Origin: UBA5859 sp041940025
GTDB taxonomy: Bacteria > Pseudomonadota > Gammaproteobacteria > UBA5859
Direction of reading: 5' to 3'
Assembly: GCA_041940025.1 (NCBI GenBank)
Contig: JBGTSY010000016.1
Span: forward strand, 1 to 44,130
Length of the DNA stretch: 44,130 nt
The notes beneath the pieces are model-generated. The model did not search any database, had not been told where the DNA came from, and was given only the letters and a program-made list of their open reading frames with translations. Positions 33,676 through 42,402 of the stretch are shown in pieces. A program made the translations under genes and the position numbers. Position 1 is the stretch's first letter. The number at the start of each line of letters is the position of its first letter.

Positions 33676-34347
33676 ATGCTTGATTTTCAATCAATATACT
33701 TAGAGGCCTGTGCGCGTAAAGGGGGCGAACAGTCGATCGTGACTTTATTGCCGGAAGTCGCCGAAGATAAAACACTGACGCGTCATACAGATGCCTATTA
33801 TTTGTCGACACTCTGCTTACGTGTATTCAGCGCAGGCCTGAATCATGAGATGGTGAGAAAAAAATGGCCTGACTTTGAACGGGTATTTTTTAATTTTAAT
33901 CCAGAAAAAGTAAGGATAATGAGTGACGAACAGCTAGAGAGCTGTATGGGCGATCGACGCTTGATTCGTCATTGGGGTAAGATCAGATCTGTGCGGGTGA
34001 ATGCACAAATGATTTATCAGCTTAGCCAAGATAATCAAGGCTTTGGCCGTTTTCTGGCGAACTGGCCCATAGAAGAAATTGTGTTGCTTTGGCGTCATCT
34101 TGTGCAGGAGGGTGCACAATTAGGGGGCCAGTCGGCACCCTATTTTTTACGCATGGTGGGTAAAGATACATTTTTGCTCACAACTCACGTGGTTCGAGGG
34201 TTAATGAATTTGGGATTAGTGGATGCGCCCCCGAGAGGAAACAGACGTCTCGATCAGGTACAATCTATATTCAATCAATGGCATGCTCAAACCGGTATGC
34301 CATTGAGTCACCTCAGCCGAATTCTTGCGCTCACCGTAGACGATTGA
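33676..34347 (+). CDS. Tag-like (DNA-3-methyladenine glycosylase I family) protein, divergent
   Basis: 223 residues. The core FNFNPEKVRIMSDEQLE, GDRRLIRHWGKIRSV and the following helix align with the HhH-type Tag fold. Tag removes 3-methyladenine from DNA. However, the residue matching E. coli Glu38 appears to be Arg (LCLRVFSAGL versus CLEGQQAGL), and the N-terminal Cys/His and C-terminal His-x3-Cys zinc ligands are absent. Similar shorter proteins exist in Pseudomonas under the same name. It is thus a family relative whose activity should not be assumed. The BolA-like gene follows after 26 nt. Confidence 0.78.
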   Translation: MLDFQSIYLEACARKGGEQSIVTLLPEVAEDKTLTRHTDAYYLSTLCLRVFSAGLNHEMVRKKWPDFERVFFNFNPEKVRIMSDEQLESCMGDRRLIRHWGKIRSVRVNAQMIYQLSQDNQGFGRFLANWPIEEIVLLWRHLVQEGAQLGGQSAPYFLRMVGKDTFLLTTHVVRGLMNLGLVDAPPRGNRRLDQVQSIFNQWHAQTGMPLSHLSRILALTVDD

Positions 34348-34373
34348 GCCAATTGTATGACAGTGACCCGACT

Positions 34374-34703
34374 ATGAACATTCAGCAAGAGATAGAAACG
34401 AGGCTTCGAGATTCATTTCAGCCAGAACATATGGCCGTTGAGAATGAAAGCCATCAACACAGTGTTCCTGCAAATTCAGAAACCCACTTTAAAGTGATTT
34501 TAGTTAGCACTCACTTTACCGGTGTCGCTAAGGTCAAACGCCACCAACAGATCTATCATCTGTTAGCAGAACAAATGAATCAAGGGGTGCATGCATTGGC
34601 CTTACACCTCTATAGTCCTGAAGAGTGGCAAGCACGCGGCCAACTCTCTCCGGATTCACCGCAGTGTTTGGGCGGCAGTAAAAGTGAAACTGCCCTCGAA
34701 TAA
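34374..34703 (+). CDS. BolA family protein
   Basis: 109 residues. The BolA/IbaG fold is seen in HFKVILVSTHFTGVAKVKRHQQIY and VHALALHLYSPEEW, with the conserved VKRHQ loop and a His in the VPANSETHFK region. BolA proteins partner with monothiol glutaredoxins in Fe-S cluster handling, and E. coli BolA affects morphology. The C-terminal tail is rich in Ser and Pro. The start is ATG 34374 with no strong ribosome site. Probably co-transcribed with the Tag-like gene. Confidence 0.93.
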   Translation: MNIQQEIETRLRDSFQPEHMAVENESHQHSVPANSETHFKVILVSTHFTGVAKVKRHQQIYHLLAEQMNQGVHALALHLYSPEEWQARGQLSPDSPQCLGGSKSETALE

Positions 34704-34809
34704 CAATTCCATAAAACTGACAAATATTTATTTAAGTTAAGGTGTGTCAATTGCGCCCGTTGGTCACTCAGACAAATTAGCAACTATGGTCGGCTAGTTG
34801 TCGTGGCCA

Positions 34810-35898
34810 TCATTCGCATAGTTTAAACTGGATGGGTTTGGATTCTGTTCCATTAATAATAATACTGATTTGATGATCGCCCGGATAAAGTTTACGAGTT
34901 GTTCTTTGTATCAAATCATGAGCCTTATTAAGGGTCACTTTTTCTCCAGGTGCTAATGTTAGGGTCTTAAGTTTAAACACCTTCTCTTTTTGCTCACCAG
35001 ATTTCTTTTGGTAATAAATTTTGTAGTCTACAATCAACTTGTGAGTCTTATCGCTAGTGGAGGTGAGATCAAAAGTGACCTCCAGTTTGTCGCCAATTGA
35101 TAATTTCTTTTTGTCTAATTTAAGCCGGCTGATCTCAAAGCAAACCTCAGGATCGACACCCAGAAGCTTTAGTGCAGGTGCATAACTCGATTTGACAAGG
35201 GTACGACAGGCACTTTCGATTATCCAACGAGTCGATTTTTCGGAATGGTCCCAGTGAGTCAGCTCATTCACCAAAAGATCGGGATGTGTTTTACTGATGT
35301 CATTTAGATGATTCGCTACGGATTTTTGTACATATTTTTCCGGGTCCTGATTCAATGTTCTCAAAATCGGCAGGGTCGGTGACGGATCTTGAATTAACTC
35401 AGATAAATGAAATGACCAAGGCAATTTTGGTCTGCATCCTTCGCTGGCCAGTCGTCGAACATGATAGTTATCACTTTCCGCCCAGCGCCGCATAATTTTT
35501 AATGTATTGGGTAAATCCTGCCGGATGAAATATCGTACAGCAAATTCCGATGTGGCATATTGGGTAAAATCGGCCAATGCCACCAGGGAGTGGCGACGAT
35601 GGTTCAACCCATAGTAAGCCACATATTGCGATAAAAAGACGTATTGAAACCGACAGTCACTCAGTCTTTGGCTATAGTCGTAGAGGATATTTAACGCCGT
35701 GGGAAAGTGCTTTGGTAAGAAGGTTCCACAGGCTTTAACAAGTTGATCTAGACGCTGCATGAGTTCCAGATCGTCTAAATTGGCAGTCATCGCTTGGTTA
35801 AATTTCTCAACGGGCAAATCGTTGTAAACAAGACTGAGGTCGTTGCTGATTTCTAATAAATTCTGCCGGCTGAAGAAAGTCTCTTTTAAAGGTTTCAT
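34810..35898 (-). CDS. AlkD-like HEAT-repeat DNA alkylation repair protein with C-terminal beta domain
   Basis: 362 residues. HEAT-like helical repeats (about 85-245) contain the family signature RWAESDNYHVRRLASEGCRPKLPW and DPEKYVQKSVANHLNDISK. A C-terminal beta-sandwich-like domain (about 255-360: SIGDKLEVTFDL, DYKIYYQKKSG, LAPGEKVTLNK) follows. AlkD proteins remove bulky or N-alkylated purines without base flipping. This is the COG4335-type branch, which often carries the extra beta domain. It converges on bolA. Enzymatic activity is inferred from family only. Confidence 0.85.
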   Translation of the reverse strand: MKPLKETFFSRQNLLEISNDLSLVYNDLPVEKFNQAMTANLDDLELMQRLDQLVKACGTFLPKHFPTALNILYDYSQRLSDCRFQYVFLSQYVAYYGLNHRRHSLVALADFTQYATSEFAVRYFIRQDLPNTLKIMRRWAESDNYHVRRLASEGCRPKLPWSFHLSELIQDPSPTLPILRTLNQDPEKYVQKSVANHLNDISKTHPDLLVNELTHWDHSEKSTRWIIESACRTLVKSSYAPALKLLGVDPEVCFEISRLKLDKKKLSIGDKLEVTFDLTSTSDKTHKLIVDYKIYYQKKSGEQKEKVFKLKTLTLAPGEKVTLNKAHDLIQRTTRKLYPGDHQISIIINGTESKPIQFKLCE

Positions 35899-35953
35899 GG
35901 TAATTCCTTTAAAGCGTACAGAATCTAGTCATTGGTAGAACAAAGATATTTCT

Positions 35954-36580
35954 TTATTTGGAAATGGATAAGCCGTCAAAAAACTCAACCTTTCCGCTGT
36001 CCAACGAATATTCCGCGCCCACCACAAGCATGCCATCCTTTTGAATGAGTTTTTCCAATATTTCCGATCCTTGCCGCAGTGTCTGTGCTGACATTCGCAC
36101 GTTCGCTCGTACTGCTTGTTGCGCCAGAGCGTCATCGGATAGTTGAGGATTGACTGCCAAAATCCCTTCTACTGCAGGACTAATGCGTCGCACAATGGAG
36201 CCAATATTTTCGGAATGGTGTTCAGGGTGTTGCAAGTGATTTAAAGTTGCTCGTACTGCGCCACAATGAGTGTGTCCCAACACCACCACCAGTCTAGTGC
36301 CAAATTGCTCAGCTGCAAACTCAACACTGCCAATTTGCGAGGGTGCCACTATGTTACCGGCAACTCGTATGACAAAAAGATCGCCGACACCCTGATCGAA
36401 GATGATTTCAACGGGGACTCGAGAATCCGAGCATCCAATGATCACAGCAAATGGGTGTTGCGCGTCCACCAATGCTTGTCGATTAAGTTGACTGAGTTCT
36501 GTTTGCAAGCTGCGTACCCCTGAAACGAATCGCTGATTACCCTCTTTTAGCGCAGCCAAAGCTTCCATTGAAGATTTCAT
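35954..36580 (-). CDS. Beta-class carbonic anhydrase
   Basis: 208 residues. Zinc ligands Cys50, His103 and Cys106 and the catalytic Asp52-Arg54 dyad are seen in GCSDSRVP and GHTHCGAV. The enzyme interconverts CO2 and bicarbonate. No signal peptide is present, so it is cytoplasmic. It is preceded by a 311-bp region and is not in an obvious operon; the AlkD-like gene starts 55 bp downstream. Confidence 0.95.
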   Translation of the reverse strand: MKSSMEALAALKEGNQRFVSGVRSLQTELSQLNRQALVDAQHPFAVIIGCSDSRVPVEIIFDQGVGDLFVIRVAGNIVAPSQIGSVEFAAEQFGTRLVVVLGHTHCGAVRATLNHLQHPEHHSENIGSIVRRISPAVEGILAVNPQLSDDALAQQAVRANVRMSAQTLRQGSEILEKLIQKDGMLVVGAEYSLDSGKVEFFDGLSISK

Positions 36581-36891
36581 AGTAGTGTCTCTAGTTAAAT
36601 TAATTTTTCAATTCTACAGGAGAATGTACCAACATTTAATCAATTAGACTATCCAGCGTCGTACGCTACGATTGACGATTGCCCGGTACGGTGTGGCTGG
36701 ATCTAAAAGCCAACTCACGATGGACAATTTTGACATATATGGGTTGAGACGGAAAATAGACGTTTAGTAATAGATTAAAGAGAAGAAATAAATGCTCGGT
36801 GATATCATAGTCAACACTCATGTTAGGGAAATATTTGCATAAACTTAGAGTCTAGATAGCATGCCGATCTGACTACCTATTGGATAATAAA
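36581..36891. other. Divergent intergenic region, carbonic anhydrase / sulfotransferase
   Basis: AT-rich, with no open frame of note. It must carry both divergent promoters, but I cannot pick convincing -35/-10 pairs. No hairpin with a T-tract was seen. Confidence 0.35.
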
Positions 36892-37782
36892 ATGTCTACC
36901 CCTCGATGTCGTGCGAACACTATTGATGAATTGCAGCGCTTGCTAGGACGACTCTTTGTAGAGGATGAGATCGCGCAAGGCTTGAAACTGACGCTCAGTA
37001 GCGCAGATGTGGTGATCACACCTTTTGCCAAATCGGGTACCACCTGGTTACAGCAAATGGTGCATACATTACGCACCAAAGGTGATATGGAGTTTGACGA
37101 CATTTCACGGGTCGTTCCCTGGATAGAAACCAGCAGAGCATTGGGGTTAGATATTCATGCTGAGCAGCGAGCGAAACCTAGGGCATTTAAGAGTCATCTC
37201 GATTATGAGGCGATCCCCAAAGGTGGTCGATATATTAATTCAGTGCGTCATCCTGGTGATGTACTGGTGTCGTTTTACAACTTTATGGAGGGCTGGTTAT
37301 TGGAGCCTGGCTCTGTCTCCATCGATGAATTTGCCGATCAGCATTTTATTCCGTCGGGGGCTTATTGGAGACATCTACGTTCTTGGTGGCCCCAGCGACA
37401 TTCATCTCAAGTGCTGTTTTTAGCCTATGAACAGATGATTCAGCAGCCTGTCGAAACCATACAGCGCGTCGCTGAATTTATTGAAGTTCCATTAGATGAT
37501 GATTTAGCTGAGCTAACCAGCAAGCATACCTCAATGTCCTTTATGCTGCGCCACAAGAACAAATTTGATGATGCGATGATGAGAGAGCTGAGTGAGGTGA
37601 GATGTGACCTACCGGCAAACAGTGATTCTGCCAAAGTCAGAAAAGGAGAGGTGGGCGCACATCGGCAACATTTAACTGCAAAGCTCCTCAATCGCCTGGA
37701 AGAACAATGGCAACAGCAAATTGCCAAACCGCTTGGGTTGCAGAGTTACGATGCTTTATTGAGCGAACTACAACACTCTTGA
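36892..37782 (+). CDS. Cytosolic-type PAPS-dependent sulfotransferase
   Basis: 296 residues. The 5'-phosphosulfate-binding motif FAKSGTTWLQQM is at 45-56. The 3'-phosphate-binding segment SVRHPGDVLVSFYNF lies near 115-130 and the C-terminal VRKGEVGAHRQHLT near 241-254, matching RKGxxGDWK. It transfers sulfate from PAPS to a small acceptor, which is unknown. I start at ATG 36892 with GGA upstream; a TTG at 36880 would add four residues. It converges on the aquaporin gene with a 9-bp gap. Such genes are common in marine bacteria but scattered, so lateral gain is possible. Confidence 0.88.
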   Translation: MSTPRCRANTIDELQRLLGRLFVEDEIAQGLKLTLSSADVVITPFAKSGTTWLQQMVHTLRTKGDMEFDDISRVVPWIETSRALGLDIHAEQRAKPRAFKSHLDYEAIPKGGRYINSVRHPGDVLVSFYNFMEGWLLEPGSVSIDEFADQHFIPSGAYWRHLRSWWPQRHSSQVLFLAYEQMIQQPVETIQRVAEFIEVPLDDDLAELTSKHTSMSFMLRHKNKFDDAMMRELSEVRCDLPANSDSAKVRKGEVGAHRQHLTAKLLNRLEEQWQQQIAKPLGLQSYDALLSELQHS

Positions 37783-37791
37783 TGTGGGTGA

Positions 37792-38520
37792 TTAACCCGT
37801 AGTGGAAGATTGTATTGGTTGTTGCTGGCAGCATTCTTCACCTTGGATCCAGCGGCAGGTGGGTTGTGCACATAAAGCGCCGACTATGGGTGCGGTTAGA
37901 TAAATCCATAGATGTTGCCATTGCCCTGAGATCAGGGCAGGTCCTAATGAGCGTGCAGGATTCATGGAAGCGCCGGTCATCGGGCCACCGACGAGGGCCT
38001 CTAAGGCGATGGTGGCACCGACGGCCACTCCGGCCATAATGCCTTTTTCCATATGACCAGTAGACACGTTTAGAATGACAAACATCAGTAGAAAGGTGAA
38101 CAAAGCTTCTAAGATAAAACAACGAAGTAGATCCACGGACGGTAAGGTGGCACCGAGAGTGGTGTGATCGGGAAACAGAAAACGTAACAGCAGTGCGGCC
38201 GAAATTGCTCCGAAACATTGCGCCGACATATAGGGTAGCACCCAGGAGGCGCGTAATCGGCCTGCAAGCCAAAATCCAACGGTGACGGCGGGATTTAAGT
38301 GGGCGCCGGAAATATTGCCAATGGAATAGATTAATATCATGACCACCAGTCCAAACGACAGGGCAATTCCAGAATGTCCGAGTATATTCTGATAGCTGTC
38401 ATTTACCACTATGGCACCGCACCCAAATAACACCAATACAAAAGTGCCTAAGGCTTCAGATAGATAGAGATTTCGATTCATTTTAATTCGATAGTCTGTC
38501 TGCTGGTTTGAGTCAGACAT
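37792..38520 (-). CDS. MIP-family aquaporin / solute channel
   Basis: 242 residues with six membrane helices and both NPA motifs: HLNPAVTVG (helix 3 loop) and SMNPARSLG (helix 6 loop). The Arg after the second NPA with Ser next fits aquaporins rather than GlpF (which has NPARD). Aligned without gaps to AqpZ, the His174 and Thr183 filter positions are both Ala, giving a Phe-Ala-Ala-Arg filter that is wider than that of a strict water pore. Possible cargo therefore includes glycerol, urea or other small neutral solutes. It appears to be monocistronic. Confidence 0.9.
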   Translation of the reverse strand: MSDSNQQTDYRIKMNRNLYLSEALGTFVLVLFGCGAIVVNDSYQNILGHSGIALSFGLVVMILIYSIGNISGAHLNPAVTVGFWLAGRLRASWVLPYMSAQCFGAISAALLLRFLFPDHTTLGATLPSVDLLRCFILEALFTFLLMFVILNVSTGHMEKGIMAGVAVGATIALEALVGGPMTGASMNPARSLGPALISGQWQHLWIYLTAPIVGALCAQPTCRWIQGEECCQQQPIQSSTTG

Positions 38521-38603
38521 TATACAGGGAGAGATATGCGTTCGGTAGCTTATGCCCCAGAGTTATCACTCAATGGTAATAGAACTGTAAACTAAGGTGG
38601 ATA

Positions 38604-38645
38604 GAATAAAATACGAGTTATCTGGACGGTGCCAGATAACTCGTA
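38604..38645 (-). terminator. Rho-independent terminator of the exported-protein gene
   Basis: A perfect 14-bp inverted repeat (TACGAGTTATCTGG at 38612-38625 and CCAGATAACTCGTA at 38632-38645) encloses a 6-nt loop. Read on the minus strand it is followed by TTTTATTC. It lies 17 bp past the stop at 38663. Confidence 0.88.
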
Positions 38646-38662
38646 ACTTTGGTAAGTGGCCT

Positions 38663-39967
38663 TTAGAGTGCGTTTACTTTCACTGGTACTGGATTAGTAA
38701 TTTGTTCCACAGACTTTTCTACCTGATTACCGTTCCACAGATCTTGACCAAAATAGAGATTAATGGCCAAGTATGAATCGATCCCCACTGGAATATCTTT
38801 CGCAATATAGCCGACTTGTGGATCGCTACCTTTTACGCGCTCCGGTTTATCCCTTTTGTCATCTTTGTCTCTATAAAGAAAGCTCAATGTCGGGTCGAAT
38901 GCTTCATCGGGTTCAAAGAAAGCAATAATATCCCAATTTTTTCCGCTGCTTAAAGACAGCCAGTTTGCGTCTAGAGAAACATTGTGTTGGGTGGGATCGG
39001 CACCTTCATCGCCACCAGAAATAATTGGATCGGTAGGTCCTAAAGCAGTGCGAATTCTAGAACCCTCTAATTGATCGAAATCCAAGGAAATCTCAATCGC
39101 CAAATTTTTCTGTAGTATTTTTGCAGCACTTGGAATAGTCAAAAACACTGGAAATTCCAAGCTATTTTCTGTCACGGTGACGCTCGCACCCGCACTAGCC
39201 AATTGAATACCCAGAATGGCAATACTGGCATCCATTTCTATGATGCTTCGCACAGGCGCATTTTTCACGCCTACAATTTCATTTGGTATTAATTTGTTGT
39301 TGATTGTTGCCCCCACTAGTCCGAGTTTCGCCCGCACTCTCAGTTTCATGGTATCGAGTATGGAACGATCTTCTGTAAATGTTTTGTATCTATAGTCTTC
39401 CCATAGTAATAGATTATCCGGGTCCACTTGCTGAGAATACATGGTGGTTTCTATTAGCCCGGTTTCTCGGTTAAATTTGGCATATTGAATATCACTACGC
39501 GCACCATTCCCTTTAAGCACATAGGCGTACCGACTGCTGCCCATATCATTCAATTCGATTTCTGCAATCACTTCACCTGAAACGCCACTGAGCATTTCGG
39601 CAGAAGCCTGTGGCCCGGTGTCTTTATACATAAAGGCCAGTTCATCGTGGGCCTCAAAGATGCCTTCTTCGCCTTCTATCTCAACACTGCCTCCAGGGAC
39701 GTAAATAAATCCTTTCTGATTCAGATCATCAAACTGAAAAGGAATGGGGGACAATGCATCACCGGTGACGGCCATCACCGAGTAAGACTCTGTAGATTGG
39801 CCCATAATTTGGGGTAACGCCTCTCCTTTGACTTCCACGACTTCAAGGTAGCGTGCACCTGTTAGTGAGTTTGATTCTGCTGCGGCTGCCAATGGTATGG
39901 CGAGTAGCACGCCAGCTAATCCCAGTCCGATATTTTTTGATAACTCGACTCGAGTATTGATACCCAT
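38663..39967 (-). CDS. Exported protein of unknown function
   Basis: 434 residues. A clear signal peptide (about 1-30, with a hydrophobic run GLGLAGVLLAIPLAAAA) is followed by a beta-rich, acidic mature protein without membrane helices. No cysteine-based lipobox or catalytic motif is apparent. A GDEGADPTQHN segment near 330 and a repeated Asp/Lys-rich DKDDKRDKPER segment near 378 are likely surface loops. It is likely periplasmic or secreted. It has its own strong terminator and over 1 kb of non-coding DNA upstream, so it is a single-gene unit. I do not recognise the family. Confidence 0.85.
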   Translation of the reverse strand: MGINTRVELSKNIGLGLAGVLLAIPLAAAAESNSLTGARYLEVVEVKGEALPQIMGQSTESYSVMAVTGDALSPIPFQFDDLNQKGFIYVPGGSVEIEGEEGIFEAHDELAFMYKDTGPQASAEMLSGVSGEVIAEIELNDMGSSRYAYVLKGNGARSDIQYAKFNRETGLIETTMYSQQVDPDNLLLWEDYRYKTFTEDRSILDTMKLRVRAKLGLVGATINNKLIPNEIVGVKNAPVRSIIEMDASIAILGIQLASAGASVTVTENSLEFPVFLTIPSAAKILQKNLAIEISLDFDQLEGSRIRTALGPTDPIISGGDEGADPTQHNVSLDANWLSLSSGKNWDIIAFFEPDEAFDPTLSFLYRDKDDKRDKPERVKGSDPQVGYIAKDIPVGIDSYLAINLYFGQDLWNGNQVEKSVEQITNPVPVKVNAL

Positions 39968-41024
39968 GCTCTGCTCTCTTTCTCAGCTGTTTATATTTTT
40001 TGGTAAATTAACGAGGTCTATTTGACCACAAATTTTTGATCATTTCTAAACCAGATTTTTGTATGTCACCTTATAAAAATTAATATTGGTATGACACAAA
40101 TATAGTTTCGAAATCAGAAGTTATGCGCACGACTAAACCTACCAATCACCTTGCGATTAAAGATAGATGTTGAATAAGACTGGTGCGGCCTTAAGTGAAT
40201 TGCACGGGTGACGCGATTGATGACTCATTTCACTTTGACAGTAAATACGAAAGCATGAAATGAATCATTTTGCTATCTAATCCATCTTTTGCATCGAGGT
40301 TTTACTCTGGAATACTGAAACATTTTTAAATAATTATTCATTCATTAACTAAAATTTAGAAATAGTAACGCAGGATTGATTCGATTTAGTCCTGGTCAAG
40401 ACAATCACATGCTAGAGCGTCGGCTTGGATCTCGAATAAATTCAAGGGCAGTTAGTTAGAATCGATGGCGCTTTCCGTGACTGGAGCCCAGTCGCCAAAG
40501 ATTTCGCTACTTGCTTCGAGCGCCAGGATTTTTGCAGTAACTATATCGCCATCGTTCGGCGCTCGTGTCATCGTAATGTTATCGCAGCGCGAACATATTT
40601 TGCACCGAACCAAATACGACTAACTGTGGATAGTCTCCGTTAAACATTACTCGCTAATCAGGTGTCACCTTAATTATAAAAATACCTACTGCGGAAACCG
40701 TTAGGATTGCGATGGGTATTAAAGAGACTCAATAGCGTAACTGTAAAGTAAAGGCAACGAAATTGACGAAAATGGACAAATGAAGTTTAACTCTACCCAT
40801 GGACAACGCTTCAATCATTGCTACTGAATGTCACCAGTTTTGATTATGAGAGAATATTGCAATCAAAACTTTTTGGGATAGATAATATCTATCCGATTGC
40901 TAACATTAATTTGGTTTGTATCGCCTGCATTTGATCTTGCTTACCGCGCCCATTAATGAATGTGCTAAGTTAAAGATTTCTGTCTATGGGATTAAAAAAA
41001 TATTATATATTTTTGTGGAAACGA
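39968..41024. other. AT-rich, gene-poor region with a probable gene relic
   Basis: About 1 kb without an intact gene between the exported-protein gene (minus) and the P-loop gene (plus). It must contain both promoters. A minus-strand relic is described separately at 40452-40728. Nothing recognisable was found at 39968-40450. Confidence 0.5.
40452..40728 (-). pseudogene. Probable relic of an RND-type periplasmic adaptor (N-terminal part)
   Basis: On the minus strand one frame gives a membrane helix (LIPIAILTVSAVGIFIIKV) ending in an in-frame stop (40654-40656), then GDYPQLVVFGSVQNMFALR. A frame shift near 40585 leads to TRAPNDGDIVTAKILALEA and a stop at 40452. A leading helix, a DY-PQL-V-G-V segment and a NDGD-V-A--LALE segment resemble the start of HlyD/MFP adaptors of RND efflux pumps. 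No rest of the gene or pump is present. The identification is tentative; the broken state, if it is a gene, is clear. Confidence 0.4.
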
Positions 41025-42374
41025 ATGTGTATGATTGAAAACGATAAAAAACGAACACTTATCATGGGTGCCGCCGGAAGAGACTTTCATAATTTTAATA
41101 TGGTTTACCGAAATGATTCGCAGTGTGAGGTTGTCGCATTCACGGCAACTCAGATCCCGCAAATATCTAATCGGATCTATCCTCCTTCACTGAGTGGAGC
41201 GCTCTATCCCGCGGGCATACCGATCATTGATGAGGCGCAATTAGGTGAGTATTGTCGTCGAGAAAGAGTAGCCCAAGTGGTGTTTGCGTACAGTGATATC
41301 ACCCATCAAGAGGTGATGCATCGCGCATCTATTGCTTTGGCAGCAGGAGCAGATTACCTACTATTGGGGCCGCGGAGTACAATGATAAAGTCGTCAGTAC
41401 CCGTCATCGCCGTATCGGCAGTTCGTACTGGTAGCGGTAAATCGCAAACTTGCCGCTGGATAGCAACCTATCTAAGGAGCTTGGGGCATGCGGTTGCTGT
41501 GATTCGTCATCCCATGCCGTATGGCAATCTCGAGCAGCAAGGGATACAGCGTTTTCACACATTGAGCGATTTACATCAGGCACACTGTACCATAGAAGAG
41601 CGGGAAGAGTATGAACCTCACCTCAAGAATGGCGTCATTGTGTATGCCGGCATTGACTATCAAGCGATAACTGAACAGGCGCAGCAGGAGGCAGATATCC
41701 TATTGTGGGACGGTGGAAATAATGATTTCCCTTTCATCAAACCCGATCTTCATATTGGTTTATTGGATCCATTGCGGGCAGGTCACGAGACCAACTACCA
41801 TCCAGGTGAAACCGTACTGCGAATGGCGGATGTTTTACTGGTTTGCAAAGTCAATGTGGCGAGTGATGCCCAAGTGGAATCAGTTATCCGCACAGCGAAA
41901 CAGATAAATGTAGACGCGACGGTTCTTAAGGCAAGTTCAAGAGTTCATTTATCTGGTGCGGAACAGATCCGTGGAAAAAAAGTATTAGTGATCGAAGATG
42001 GTCCTACAACAACCCATGGTGGTATGGCTTATGGTGCCGGATATGTCGCTGCCATGCAGGCAGAGGCAAGAGAAATTGTCGATCCCCGTCATGGAGCTTC
42101 GAAAGAATATCAGATGGTATTTAATCAATATCCCCATCTAAAAAATGTTCTGCCGGCATTAGGGTACTTCCCAAAACAACTTAAGGCACTGGAAAAATCA
42201 ATTAACACCATTGACGCGGATTGGGTGGTTTCCGCCACGCCCTGTGACTTGGAAAAATTAATATCGATTAACAAACCAATGGTTAGGGTGACTTATGATT
42301 ATTCAGATGGTGAGCCACCTAACCTCAAGCAGATACTGGATAGCTTTTTACGTCAACAGCAACTGATTGCTTGA
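41025..42374 (+). CDS. Cyclic 2,3-diphosphoglycerate synthetase-like P-loop NTPase
   Basis: About 449 residues. An N-terminal Rossmann-like part (IMGAAGRDFHNFNMVYR) is followed by a P-loop domain with AVRTGSGKSQTCRW near 130-143, a DILLWDGGNNDFPF Walker B-like stretch near 225, and LVIEDGPTTTHGGMAYGAG near 325. This layout matches the bacterial homologues of archaeal cDPG synthetase, often labelled GTPases; their substrate in bacteria is not established. I start at ATG 41025 behind GGAA; ATG 41031 is an alternative, while 40986 lacks a ribosome site. A carbamate kinase pseudogene begins 29 nt downstream, so a former operon is likely. Confidence 0.85.
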   Translation: MCMIENDKKRTLIMGAAGRDFHNFNMVYRNDSQCEVVAFTATQIPQISNRIYPPSLSGALYPAGIPIIDEAQLGEYCRRERVAQVVFAYSDITHQEVMHRASIALAAGADYLLLGPRSTMIKSSVPVIAVSAVRTGSGKSQTCRWIATYLRSLGHAVAVIRHPMPYGNLEQQGIQRFHTLSDLHQAHCTIEEREEYEPHLKNGVIVYAGIDYQAITEQAQQEADILLWDGGNNDFPFIKPDLHIGLLDPLRAGHETNYHPGETVLRMADVLLVCKVNVASDAQVESVIRTAKQINVDATVLKASSRVHLSGAEQIRGKKVLVIEDGPTTTHGGMAYGAGYVAAMQAEAREIVDPRHGASKEYQMVFNQYPHLKNVLPALGYFPKQLKALEKSINTIDADWVVSATPCDLEKLISINKPMVRVTYDYSDGEPPNLKQILDSFLRQQQLIA

Positions 42375-42402
42375 CTACTTACACAATAAAGGGTGATAAA
42401 AA

